Below, piece after piece: positions 7,359 through 14,294 of a stretch of DNA of 25,209 bases. The notes beneath the pieces were generated by a model, which was not told the origin of the DNA, did no database searches, and was given only the letters and a program-made list of their open reading frames with translations. The stretch's first letter is position 1. Each line of letters opens with the position of its first letter. Both the position numbers and the translations under genes were made by a program. Where the stretch lies: contig DPGK01000014.1 of assembly GCA_003523225.1 (NCBI GenBank), positions 1 through 25,209 of the forward strand, given 5' to 3'. The DNA comes from Clostridiales bacterium (lineage in GTDB: Bacteria; Bacillota; Clostridia; Oscillospirales; CAG-272).

Positions 7359-7378
7359 TTTTTTCGGTTTATTTCACG
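7359..7378 (+). repeat. Right copy of the 20-nt direct repeat flanking the AT-rich island
   Basis: TTTTTTCGGTTTATTTCACG differs from 4151-4170 by one base. It lies between the island terminator and the permease promoter, only six bases before that promoter's -35 box. Confidence 0.45.
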
Positions 7379-7384
7379 TTATAC

Positions 7385-7413
7385 TTGAAAAACATCCCGC
7401 GTTGTATTATAAT
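7385..7413 (+). promoter_or_regulatory. Sigma-A promoter of the permease gene
   Basis: -35 TTGAAA (7385-7390), a 17-nt spacer and a perfect -10 TATAAT (7408-7413). Transcription should start near 7420, so the in-frame ATG at 7422 has no room for a ribosome site and the start at 7467 is preferred. Confidence 0.75.
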
Positions 7414-7466
7414 ATCCAACTGTGCGAAAAAAGCATATCAAAATCATACAGTCGAGGAACAGACTC

Positions 7467-8636
7467 ATGACCTCACAAATGCCCCGCCGGGCAGTCCCGC
7501 CCGACAGCCCGACGCATATATCTCCCTTCTCCCGCATTCTGCACTTCATAGGCAGAAACCCGGTGCTTGCCGTCGCCGCCGTGCTTGCGGCTGTCACCTC
7601 GGTGATAGTCCCTCCGGACGGCGAATATATCGGATATTTTGACTTCACAACGCTTGCCTGCCTGTTTTCCACACTCGCGGTCGTCCGCGCGCTGACAGAC
7701 ATCGGCTTTTTCTCCCGCCTTGCCGAGGGGATAGTCCGCCGAGCCGCGTCCCTGCGTGCCGCCGTTGCCGCGCTTGTGGCAATAACCTACTTCGGCTCGA
7801 TGCTGATAGCCAACGACATGGCGCTGCTGACCTTTCTGCCGCTCGGATGGATCGTGCTTGAAAGCACCGGAAATCGCCGCTATATGGCAATGACCTTTAT
7901 CCTTCAGAACACCGCCGCCAACCTCGGCGGAATGCTGACCCCCTTCGGCAACCCGCAGAATCTTTACATATATTCATATTATTCCGTTCCGAACGGCGAA
8001 TTTGTATCGACTATGCTGCCGCCCTTCCTGATGTCCGCCGCGATGATCGCCGCGCTGTGCTTTGTTTTCCCGCGCGAACCCTTGCGGATACAGACCTCCG
8101 GCACACCCGCGCCCGACGTCCGCCGCACCGTGATCTATCTTTTGCTTTTCGCCATGTCGGTGGCAATGGTATTCCGCCTTATCCACTACGCCGTCGGCAC
8201 TGCTGTCGTCATTGCCGCGCTGCTGTTTCTTGACCGCCGCGCACTGAAGGAGGTGGACTATCCCCTGCTTCTCACCTTCTGCTGCTTTTTTGTCTTTGCC
8301 GGAAATATGGCGCGTATCGATGCTGTGAGGACTGTGTTCTCGTCGCTTATGGAGCACTCCGTCCTGCTGTTTTCGGTGCTTTCCTGCCAGCTGATAAGCA
8401 ACGTTCCCTCCGCCGTACTGCTTTCACACTTCACGGGCGACTATTCCCGTCTGCTTGTCGGCGTCAACATCGGCGGCGTCGGCTCGATAATCTCCTCAAT
8501 GGCAAGCCTTATCACGCTTCGGGAATACACCAAGCGCAACCCAAAGGACGGCGGCAGATATCTTGCTCTTTTCTCGGCGGTGAGCTTTGGGATACTCGCC
8601 GTGCTTACGCTGTTTTCATATCTTATCATGCGCTGA
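7467..8636 (+). CDS. SLC13/ArsB-like anion permease
   Basis: The 389-residue product is an integral membrane protein with about ten hydrophobic segments, in the ion-transporter group that includes DASS (SLC13), CitMHS and ArsB. Recognisable points are IANDMALLTFLPLG in the first half, NLGGMLTPFGNPQNL before the central loop, and ISNVPSAVLLSHF in the second half. These are the paired Asn-containing hairpin regions typical of such carriers. The start at 7467 has GAGGAA seven bases upstream. An earlier ATG at 7422 coincides with the predicted transcription start. The gene stands alone between two terminators. A carboxylate or inorganic anion is the likely substrate, but it cannot be fixed from sequence. 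Confidence 0.8.
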   Translation: MTSQMPRRAVPPDSPTHISPFSRILHFIGRNPVLAVAAVLAAVTSVIVPPDGEYIGYFDFTTLACLFSTLAVVRALTDIGFFSRLAEGIVRRAASLRAAVAALVAITYFGSMLIANDMALLTFLPLGWIVLESTGNRRYMAMTFILQNTAANLGGMLTPFGNPQNLYIYSYYSVPNGEFVSTMLPPFLMSAAMIAALCFVFPREPLRIQTSGTPAPDVRRTVIYLLLFAMSVAMVFRLIHYAVGTAVVIAALLFLDRRALKEVDYPLLLTFCCFFVFAGNMARIDAVRTVFSSLMEHSVLLFSVLSCQLISNVPSAVLLSHFTGDYSRLLVGVNIGGVGSIISSMASLITLREYTKRNPKDGGRYLALFSAVSFGILAVLTLFSYLIMR

Positions 8637-8672
8637 GCTGCGGCTTGATCGCCCATTACCCAACTACATATA

Positions 8673-8710
8673 ACGCGAGACTGCCGCGCCAAGGCGCGGC
8701 AGTCTCGCGT
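8673..8710 (+). terminator. Strong terminator hairpin after the permease gene
   Basis: ACGCGAGACTGCCGCGCC is followed at once by its exact complement, giving a near-perfect stem of about 16-17 bp with a tiny loop around CAAG. TTTATTATT follows on the plus strand. The very long stem may also stop transcription arriving from the MATE gene on the other strand. Confidence 0.75.
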
Positions 8711-8726
8711 TTATTATTGATTCCCG

Positions 8727-8749
8727 AAAACCATCCGCTAAGCGGGTGG
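8727..8749 (-). terminator. Possible terminator for the MATE efflux gene
   Basis: On the minus strand CCACCCGC-TTA-GCGGATGG forms an 8-bp stem with a three-base loop and one G-T pair, followed by TTTTC. It lies about 200 nt beyond the MATE stop codon, past the palindromic repeat. Confidence 0.4.
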
Positions 8750-8788
8750 ATACATAGAGACTTTTGCCGTTTTAGATCCCGCCGCAGC

Positions 8789-8912
8789 GGAGGCTCACCT
8801 GTGTAAGGGGAGCTGGCGCCGAAGGCGCCTGAGGGGTTGTTTGGAAACTCATAGTTGACAATCCCTCCGTCACGGCATACGCCGTGCCACCTCCCTTTAC
8901 ACAAGGGAGGCT
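8789..8912. repeat. MITE-like palindromic repeat element, about 124 nt, with internal hairpins
   Basis: The ends are imperfect inverted repeats. GGAGGCTCACCTGTGTAAGG, continuing to GGGAGCTGGC, faces GCCACCTCCCTTTACACAAG, continuing to GGAGGCT. Inside are two further hairpins: GGCGCC-GAA-GGCGCC (8816-8830) and ACGGC-ATAC-GCCGT (8872-8885). Elements with the GTGTAAGGGGAG...TTTACACAAGGGAGG pattern recur, as I remember, in many gut Clostridia genomes and are often mis-annotated as short proteins. Being short, non-coding and with inverted termini, it fits a MITE-like or REP-like unit. No target duplication was identified. Confidence 0.65.
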
Positions 8913-8948
8913 GACGTATCCCGCAGGTAGCATGCCTTTATAGGGGGG

Positions 8949-10352
8949 TTATGACTGTACCGTGCCGCTGTCAGTATCAGTATGCGGCGTCTGAGCCTCA
9001 AGCCTTCGTTTAATGCGCGCGAAGACGATACGGTAGCAGACATAAGCCGCAAGAGTGGTAAGCAGCCATGAGATGGGAAATGAGATATAGATAGATTCAA
9101 GCGTTCCCACCATCCTGAACACGGTGGCTATCCAGATAACACGGAAAACGCACGCGCCGAGCAGTGAGACTATCATCGATGTCATGGACGCGCCAAGCCC
9201 GCGGAGCATACCCGACATGACCTCCATTGTTCCGCACAGAAAATACGGAACGCCCATATAAAGCAGCCGCACCATACCGTATTTTATGGTTTCGGTATCA
9301 TCGCGCGCAAAGACCGACAAAAGCTGCGGACCGAAGGCGTAGCAGATGCCGCCTATGGCAAGCCCCACTGTGCATACAAGTATAAGACAGCTCCGGCAGA
9401 CCGAGCGAATACGCTCAAACCTCCTGCCGCCGAGATTCTGCCCGGTAAAGGTAAGAGCCGTGTGGTAAAAGGAGTTCTGCGCTATGTATATCAGCCCGTC
9501 AACATTGGCGGCGGCGCCGTTTCCGGCGACGATTGCGGCATTCTGAAATGAATTTATCGAGGACTGTATTATTACATTTGAAAACGAAAACAGCACGCTC
9601 TGCACCCCGGCGGGGAGACCGATGCGCAGGATCTTCATGAACTTATCCCGTCTGACATACAGATGCCGGATGTCAAGGCGACAGCATCCCTCAATACGGC
9701 AGAGCAGACGCAGCGCCAGCACCGCCGAAAGGTACTGTGAGATTATCGTCGCCGCGGCGACGCACCAGACGTCACGGAAAAAGTAAACAAGAATAATATT
9801 GCATACGACATTGACCGCTCCCGAGATCACCAGAAATTCAAGCGGATGCCGCGTGTCGCCGTTGGCGCGGAGGATGGACGTGCCGTAGTTGTATATCATC
9901 TGGGCGGGCATTCCGATAAAAATAATGCGCATATATCTGACCGACTGGTCAAGGCATTCATCTACCGTACCCATGAGGGTGAGAAGCGGCTTGCAGGCAA
10001 AAAAGCCGAAGGCAGCAACCAGCACTCCGAGAATACAGCTGATACTTATCGAGGTCTGCACCGTGTCGTGAGCATCGTCAAACCGGCGTGAGCCGACCGA
10101 ATGCGAGACCGCCACCGAAGCGCCTACCGACAATCCGATAAACAGTCCGGTGATAAGATTTGAAAGTGCACCGGTGGAACTGACAGCTCCGAGGGCGTTG
10201 CTGCCGATAAGCCATCCGACCACGGCTGAATCCGACGCATTATATAAAAACTGAAGCACACCCGTGGCAAGCACGGGGAGCGTGAACATCAGTATGTTCT
10301 TAATGAGCGGACCTTCAAGGAAATCAATTTCCCGACTTTGGGATTTTGTCAT
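8949..10352 (-). CDS. MATE-family multidrug/sodium efflux transporter
   Basis: The product is 467 residues with about twelve hydrophobic segments, the normal size and layout of a MATE (NorM/DinF-like) antiporter that expels drugs or metabolites using an ion gradient. The N-terminus has the family features GPLIKNILMFTLPVLATGVL and LYNASDSAVVGW, and the second half repeats the pattern. The open frame reaches back to 10538. However, a consensus promoter at 10387-10414 predicts transcription from about 10380, and GGAG lies seven bases before ATG 10352, so that start is chosen. ATG 10370 is also possible. The gene is divergent from the acetyltransferase operon. The substrate is not predictable. 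Confidence 0.9.
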   Translation of the reverse strand: MTKSQSREIDFLEGPLIKNILMFTLPVLATGVLQFLYNASDSAVVGWLIGSNALGAVSSTGALSNLITGLFIGLSVGASVAVSHSVGSRRFDDAHDTVQTSISISCILGVLVAAFGFFACKPLLTLMGTVDECLDQSVRYMRIIFIGMPAQMIYNYGTSILRANGDTRHPLEFLVISGAVNVVCNIILVYFFRDVWCVAAATIISQYLSAVLALRLLCRIEGCCRLDIRHLYVRRDKFMKILRIGLPAGVQSVLFSFSNVIIQSSINSFQNAAIVAGNGAAANVDGLIYIAQNSFYHTALTFTGQNLGGRRFERIRSVCRSCLILVCTVGLAIGGICYAFGPQLLSVFARDDTETIKYGMVRLLYMGVPYFLCGTMEVMSGMLRGLGASMTSMIVSLLGACVFRVIWIATVFRMVGTLESIYISFPISWLLTTLAAYVCYRIVFARIKRRLEAQTPHTDTDSGTVQS

Positions 10353-10386
10353 TGTAAAACTCCGTTTCATTGTGATAAGCCCATAT

Positions 10387-10414
10387 ATTATACCTCTTTG
10401 AAGAGCAAAGTCAA
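10387..10414 (-). promoter_or_regulatory. Sigma-A promoter of the MATE gene
   Basis: On the minus strand: -35 TTGACT (10414-10409), a 16-nt spacer containing the small inverted repeat CTCTT-CA-AAGAG, and a perfect -10 TATAAT (10392-10387). It excludes the longest open frame (from 10538) as the true gene start. Confidence 0.75.
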
Positions 10415-10454
10415 GTATTTTCGCATTGTTTGAGGAAATATTAAAATATAGGTA

Positions 10455-10483
10455 TGGAAACAGCAAAGAAAATGTGGTATAAT
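10455..10483 (+). promoter_or_regulatory. Promoter of the GNAT-to-ABC operon
   Basis: A perfect extended -10 (TGG then TATAAT, 10475-10483) lies 17 nt after a weaker -35, TGGAAA (10455-10460). It is divergent from the MATE promoter about 40 nt away and is the only good promoter seen before the five plus-strand genes ending at 16046. Confidence 0.65.
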
Positions 10484-10536
10484 AAGACGAATAAATACAG
10501 GGCGGCACACAGGCGCGGGACGGGGGAACAACGGAC

Positions 10537-11280
10537 ATGAGTCATAGTACAGATATCGTTTCCGCTCCGGCGGCGGAGCTTGCCGGGGAATTAAGCCTCA
10601 TCTGGCGCGAATGCTTTCCATCGCCCGACAGCGACTCCGACGCGCGTCTTTTCGCCGGATGCTCCGGGGCAAAAACTTTGCTGCTTACCGTGGACGGTGC
10701 TCCCGCCGGAATGTGCAATCTCCTGCCCGCAAGTGCCGGCACGCTTCGCGGCTGCTATCTGTTTGCGGTCGGGGTGCGCCCCGCCTTCCGCGGCAATGGC
10801 GGCTTCCGGCGGCTCTGCGAGAATGCAGGATCAAAAGCGCGCGAAGAGGGGCTTGATTTTCTCACCCTCGTACCGGCGGACGAAGGACTTTCCGCGACCT
10901 ACCGCAGGTTCGGATACACGGAGGATGTAAGCGTTCCGCGCTGGGAAATATCCGGGGAAGTCTTAGAGTCGCTCACTCCGACTGACAGCTTTCCCGAGCC
11001 TCAGGCGGAAAGCGACCGGATGATAATGCCCTCTCCCGGATTTCTCCGTTATCTGCGCGGCTCGTATCTGAAATTCCGCCTCGGGGATTCCTTTCTGCTT
11101 TGCGGCGAGGAGATGGGCGGCAAACGTCAGGTCTATGAATATATCCCCGGCACTGCGGCAGATATACCTCCCCTGCCGTCCCCGACGGCGGCGCACGGGC
11201 TGCTTCTTCCCCTAACCGGGGACGCACGCAGGCTTTGCCGGACGCCTTTGTCGTTTTACTGCTCGATGGGCGAGGATTAA
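10537..11280 (+). CDS. GNAT-family N-acetyltransferase
   Basis: The 247-residue protein has a GNAT domain in its N-terminal 150 residues. The acetyl-CoA pyrophosphate loop is RPAFRGNGGF (81-90), after the strand YLFAVGV and before a helix that ends KAREEG. TLVPADEGLSATYRRFGY is the usual late GNAT block where the Tyr acts near the thiol. The C-terminal hundred residues resemble the extra half of two-domain acetyltransferases and carry no motif I recognise. A G-rich site (CGGGGGAA) precedes the start. It is the first gene of a closely spaced five-gene run. The acceptor substrate is unknown. Confidence 0.82.
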   Translation: MSHSTDIVSAPAAELAGELSLIWRECFPSPDSDSDARLFAGCSGAKTLLLTVDGAPAGMCNLLPASAGTLRGCYLFAVGVRPAFRGNGGFRRLCENAGSKAREEGLDFLTLVPADEGLSATYRRFGYTEDVSVPRWEISGEVLESLTPTDSFPEPQAESDRMIMPSPGFLRYLRGSYLKFRLGDSFLLCGEEMGGKRQVYEYIPGTAADIPPLPSPTAAHGLLLPLTGDARRLCRTPLSFYCSMGED

Positions 11281-11313
11281 TATTATAAATCTACGAAAGG
11301 AAAATATCATATC

Positions 11314-11856
11314 ATGGTCTTTTTGTTTCTTGCCAACGGATTTGAAGAGGTGGAGGCGCTTGCCCCGCTTGACCTTCTGCGCCGCGCCGGAGTTGAGGTG
11401 ACCACAGTCGGTATCGGCGGCAGTCTTATAACCGGTGCGCACGGAATAACCGTAAAAGCCGACATAGTTGACTCCGCCTTAAGCACAGGAAATAATATCG
11501 AAGCGGTGGTACTGCCCGGCGGAATGCCCGGAGCGACCAATCTTGACGCTTCGGACGCGGTGGATACCGCGCTTGCGGCGGCTGACAGAGCGGGAGCGTA
11601 CCTCTGTGCCATCTGCGCCGCACCTATGGTGCTCGGAAGGCGCGGATATCTTGAGGGATACGAGGCTATCTGCTACCCCGGCTTTGAGGGCGAGCTGCGC
11701 GGCGCACGCATATCGGAAAAGCGCGTCGTGACAGACCGCCGCCGCATTACCGCGGCGGGAATGGGAGTCGCAGTCGACTTCGGACTTGCCATAGTCGCCG
11801 CACTGCGCGGGTCGGAAACCGCCGACAAGCTGCGCCGAGGTATCATAGCGGACTGA
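11314..11856 (+). CDS. DJ-1/PfpI-family protein (ThiJ/YajL-like)
   Basis: This is a single-domain protein of 180 residues, the standard size. It has the family landmarks: LANGFEEVEALAPLDLLRRA at the start with the conserved acidic residue (Glu11/12), VVLPGGMPGATNL (residues 66-78), and the nucleophile elbow with Cys101 in AICAAP. Members act as redox-stress proteins, glyoxalases or protein deglycases in the cytoplasm, and which applies here is unknown. It starts 33 nt after the acetyltransferase and ends 33 nt before the membrane protease, consistent with one operon. Confidence 0.9.
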   Translation: MVFLFLANGFEEVEALAPLDLLRRAGVEVTTVGIGGSLITGAHGITVKADIVDSALSTGNNIEAVVLPGGMPGATNLDASDAVDTALAAADRAGAYLCAICAAPMVLGRRGYLEGYEAICYPGFEGELRGARISEKRVVTDRRRITAAGMGVAVDFGLAIVAALRGSETADKLRRGIIAD

Positions 11857-11889
11857 ACGCACCAAAAACCGGAATAAACAAGGAAGGCG

Positions 11890-12969
11890 GTGAGCCGCAC
11901 GGAAACGGAAAATAAAAAATATCCCCCGGCAGATATCGGCAAGACACCTGACGCGGGCAAAGCGGCAGCCCCTGCTCCCGCTCCTTCGCGCCCTCCGCGG
12001 CAGGATAATGCCGGAAAGCCGGAAGCCACCCGGCGGCGATACGACGGAACGCTTACCGCTCCGCTGCTGGTATTTGCCGTGTTCCTGCTCCTTTTGGCAG
12101 TGCGGCTTTCGGGTCCCCGCATTTTCAACCGGGACAACGAGTATCTGCTGCTTACGGTGGTTCAGGTGCTGATATTCATGATACCGGCGGCGGCATACAT
12201 GAAGCTGTGCCACGTAAGCGCCAAAAGACTGCGGATATACCCCTTCGGGCTGAATCACCTTCTGCTCATTGTCTCAGCAATCGTCGCCGCCGCCTCCGGC
12301 TCGTTGCTGCTCAGCTTTGCCGCCTCCGGATACGAGTCGCTGTCCGGAACATTTACGCTGTACGGCGCGTTTGCTTCCCCGTCGGGCGGCAGCGCCGGAG
12401 AGACTGTCTATCTGATCGTCGCATATGCGGCACTGCCCGCCTTCTGCGAGGAATTTCTCTTCCGCGCTCTGCTTTGCTCAGAGTACGAAGCCTCTGCCGG
12501 CAGCTTCAGCGCCGTGGTACTGACCTCCCTTTGGTTTGCAATGCTGCACTTTGACCTTCGTTCCTTCGGCGTTTACCTTTTCTCCGGAATACTGCTTTCG
12601 CTTACACTTTATGCGTCGCGCTCATTTTTTGCCGCGTTTGCAGTGCATTTCGGATATAACCTTGTCTCGGTTTTCGGAATGCCTTTTCTGCGCACGGTCT
12701 ACGACGCAGGAGGAAAAACGCTTTATTTTCTCATCATCGGCTTTCTGCTGCTTATCTCCATGTTTGTATTCTGCGGCGAGTGCGCGCGACTTTACGGCTC
12801 GTATGCCGACGGCAATCTTTCCTCCGATTACAGAGTGGAAGGCTCGGGCGAGCACGGAGTCGCCGCGGCGCTCCGGCGGACGTTTGCCGGAAACATCCGT
12901 GCATTCCTTGCCCCGTCGGCTCTGCTTTGCTATCTGCTTTACATAGCCGTAATGCTTTTTCTGAAATGA
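11890..12969 (+). CDS. CPBP (CAAX/Abi) family intramembrane metalloprotease
   Basis: The 359-residue product begins with a GTG start (AAGGAAGG just upstream), then about 50 Pro/Ala-rich cytosolic residues, then about eight membrane segments. The catalytic motifs of the Abi/CPBP glutamate proteases are present: CEEFLFR (Glu187, Glu188, Arg192), LHF (His220) and VHFGYN (His253). Bacterial members act in protein maturation, stress or bacteriocin immunity, and the substrate here is unknown. It sits in the same transcript as the DJ-1 protein and mltG, nine bases before the latter, so it is probably tied to envelope housekeeping. The long disordered N-terminus is somewhat unusual. Confidence 0.85.
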   Translation: MSRTETENKKYPPADIGKTPDAGKAAAPAPAPSRPPRQDNAGKPEATRRRYDGTLTAPLLVFAVFLLLLAVRLSGPRIFNRDNEYLLLTVVQVLIFMIPAAAYMKLCHVSAKRLRIYPFGLNHLLLIVSAIVAAASGSLLLSFAASGYESLSGTFTLYGAFASPSGGSAGETVYLIVAYAALPAFCEEFLFRALLCSEYEASAGSFSAVVLTSLWFAMLHFDLRSFGVYLFSGILLSLTLYASRSFFAAFAVHFGYNLVSVFGMPFLRTVYDAGGKTLYFLIIGFLLLISMFVFCGECARLYGSYADGNLSSDYRVEGSGEHGVAAALRRTFAGNIRAFLAPSALLCYLLYIAVMLFLK

Positions 12970-12978
12970 GAAGATCTT

Positions 12979-14247
12979 ATGGGATTTATAAAAATGAATA
13001 ACAAAAATAAAAACAACAGCACCAAGCCCCCAAAAAGCACTGCCGCCGCGGCTGACGTCCGTAGCGCTGACCCCGCAGAATCAGCGGAGGATATAACGCG
13101 CAAGCCGGCGTATACCGAGACCTCAAGCACCATCATGGCGGTGCTCAAGGCGGCGCTTTACATCTGCTTTATCATAATCATATCGAGTGCGCTCGCCTTT
13201 TTTGCCATCAGCTTTGTCAACGATATGTACGCATTCGTCAAGGACAGCGAGGAGATCGAGATCGAGATCCCCGAATATGCCTCGGCGGAGGACGTTTCCG
13301 AGATACTCGGCGAGAGTGGCGTGATAAAATACCCGTGGCTTTTCCGGCTTTACGCAAAGCTGAAGCACGTTGACGATCTTATTGCCGCCAATCCCGACAG
13401 CTACGCCTTTGTCGCCGGAACGCACACAGTAAACGGTATGATGAACTATGACGAGCTGATAATAAACCTGCGTCCGAAGAGCGTCCGCACCACAATACGC
13501 CTCACCATCCCGGAGGGCTACAACGTTGAGGATATAATCAATCTTTTCACCTCCAACGGCATAGGAACGCGCGAGGGCTTTATCGACGCGATAAACAACG
13601 GTGAATACGATTTTGATTTTGTTGAAGCCATTGACATGGAAGACGGCTCGGGACGAAAATACCGTCTTGAGGGCTACCTCTACCCCGACACCTATGATTT
13701 TTACACCGACAATTCAGAAAGCTACTATATATACAAGCTGCTTGACCGCTTTGAGGAGGTCTACAACAAGCAGCTGCGCGAATATACCGAAAAAAGCGGC
13801 TTTACCATTGACCAGATAGTCACGATAGCTTCAATAATCGAAAAAGAAGCCTACTATGCCTCCGACTTTGACAAGGTCTCGGCAGTCATTCACAACCGCC
13901 TCGCCAAGCCCTCCGAGTTCCCGAATCTTGAGTGCGACTCCACTACCATCTACGCGTGGCTTGTCTCCAAGGGGGAAAGACCCAAGGATCTATCCGCCGA
14001 GCATCTGAACTTTGACAACCCCTACAACACATATGTGTCAAATGGACTGCCCCCCGGAGCTATCTGCAACCCCTCATATCAGGCGCTGACCTGCGCTCTC
14101 TCCCCGGATCCCGAAAGCTCCAATTATTTCTTTGTCACGGATACAGACCTGTTTATGCTCTATGCCGAAACCAGAGCGGGACATGAACGCAACGTGGCGC
14201 TGGTAAAACAGCACCGCGAGCAGGAAGCGGCGCTCGGAAATCAGTAA
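12979..14247 (+). CDS. mltG: Endolytic peptidoglycan transglycosylase MltG (YceG-like)
   Basis: The 422-residue protein cleaves nascent glycan strands in the membrane and so sets their length. Residues 1-52 are a polar cytosolic tail, 53-80 one membrane helix, and the rest is outside the cell. A LysM-like subdomain (about 95-170) precedes the catalytic YceG domain, which starts near residue 170 with RLTIPEGYNVEDI. It contains LEGYLYPDTY (230-239), the catalytic glutamate in ASIIEKEA (Glu288), and the YNTYVSNGLPPGAICNPS block (349-366). The first ATG has only a weak AGAAG site, and ATG 12994 five codons later is an alternative. The gene lies 9 nt after the membrane protease and 47 nt before the ABC exporter. 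Confidence 0.92.
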   Translation: MGFIKMNNKNKNNSTKPPKSTAAAADVRSADPAESAEDITRKPAYTETSSTIMAVLKAALYICFIIIISSALAFFAISFVNDMYAFVKDSEEIEIEIPEYASAEDVSEILGESGVIKYPWLFRLYAKLKHVDDLIAANPDSYAFVAGTHTVNGMMNYDELIINLRPKSVRTTIRLTIPEGYNVEDIINLFTSNGIGTREGFIDAINNGEYDFDFVEAIDMEDGSGRKYRLEGYLYPDTYDFYTDNSESYYIYKLLDRFEEVYNKQLREYTEKSGFTIDQIVTIASIIEKEAYYASDFDKVSAVIHNRLAKPSEFPNLECDSTTIYAWLVSKGERPKDLSAEHLNFDNPYNTYVSNGLPPGAICNPSYQALTCALSPDPESSNYFFVTDTDLFMLYAETRAGHERNVALVKQHREQEAALGNQ

Positions 14248-14294
14248 ATTTCAAAGCCCGACCCTCATATGACGACAGAAGGAACCGAAAAGGT

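Noticed and set aside
8656..8904. Minus-strand frame of 82 codons beginning MCKGRWHGVCRDGG
   Set aside because: It is the translation of the palindromic repeat and the adjacent terminator hairpin. No ribosome site, and such frames are typical false genes over these elements.
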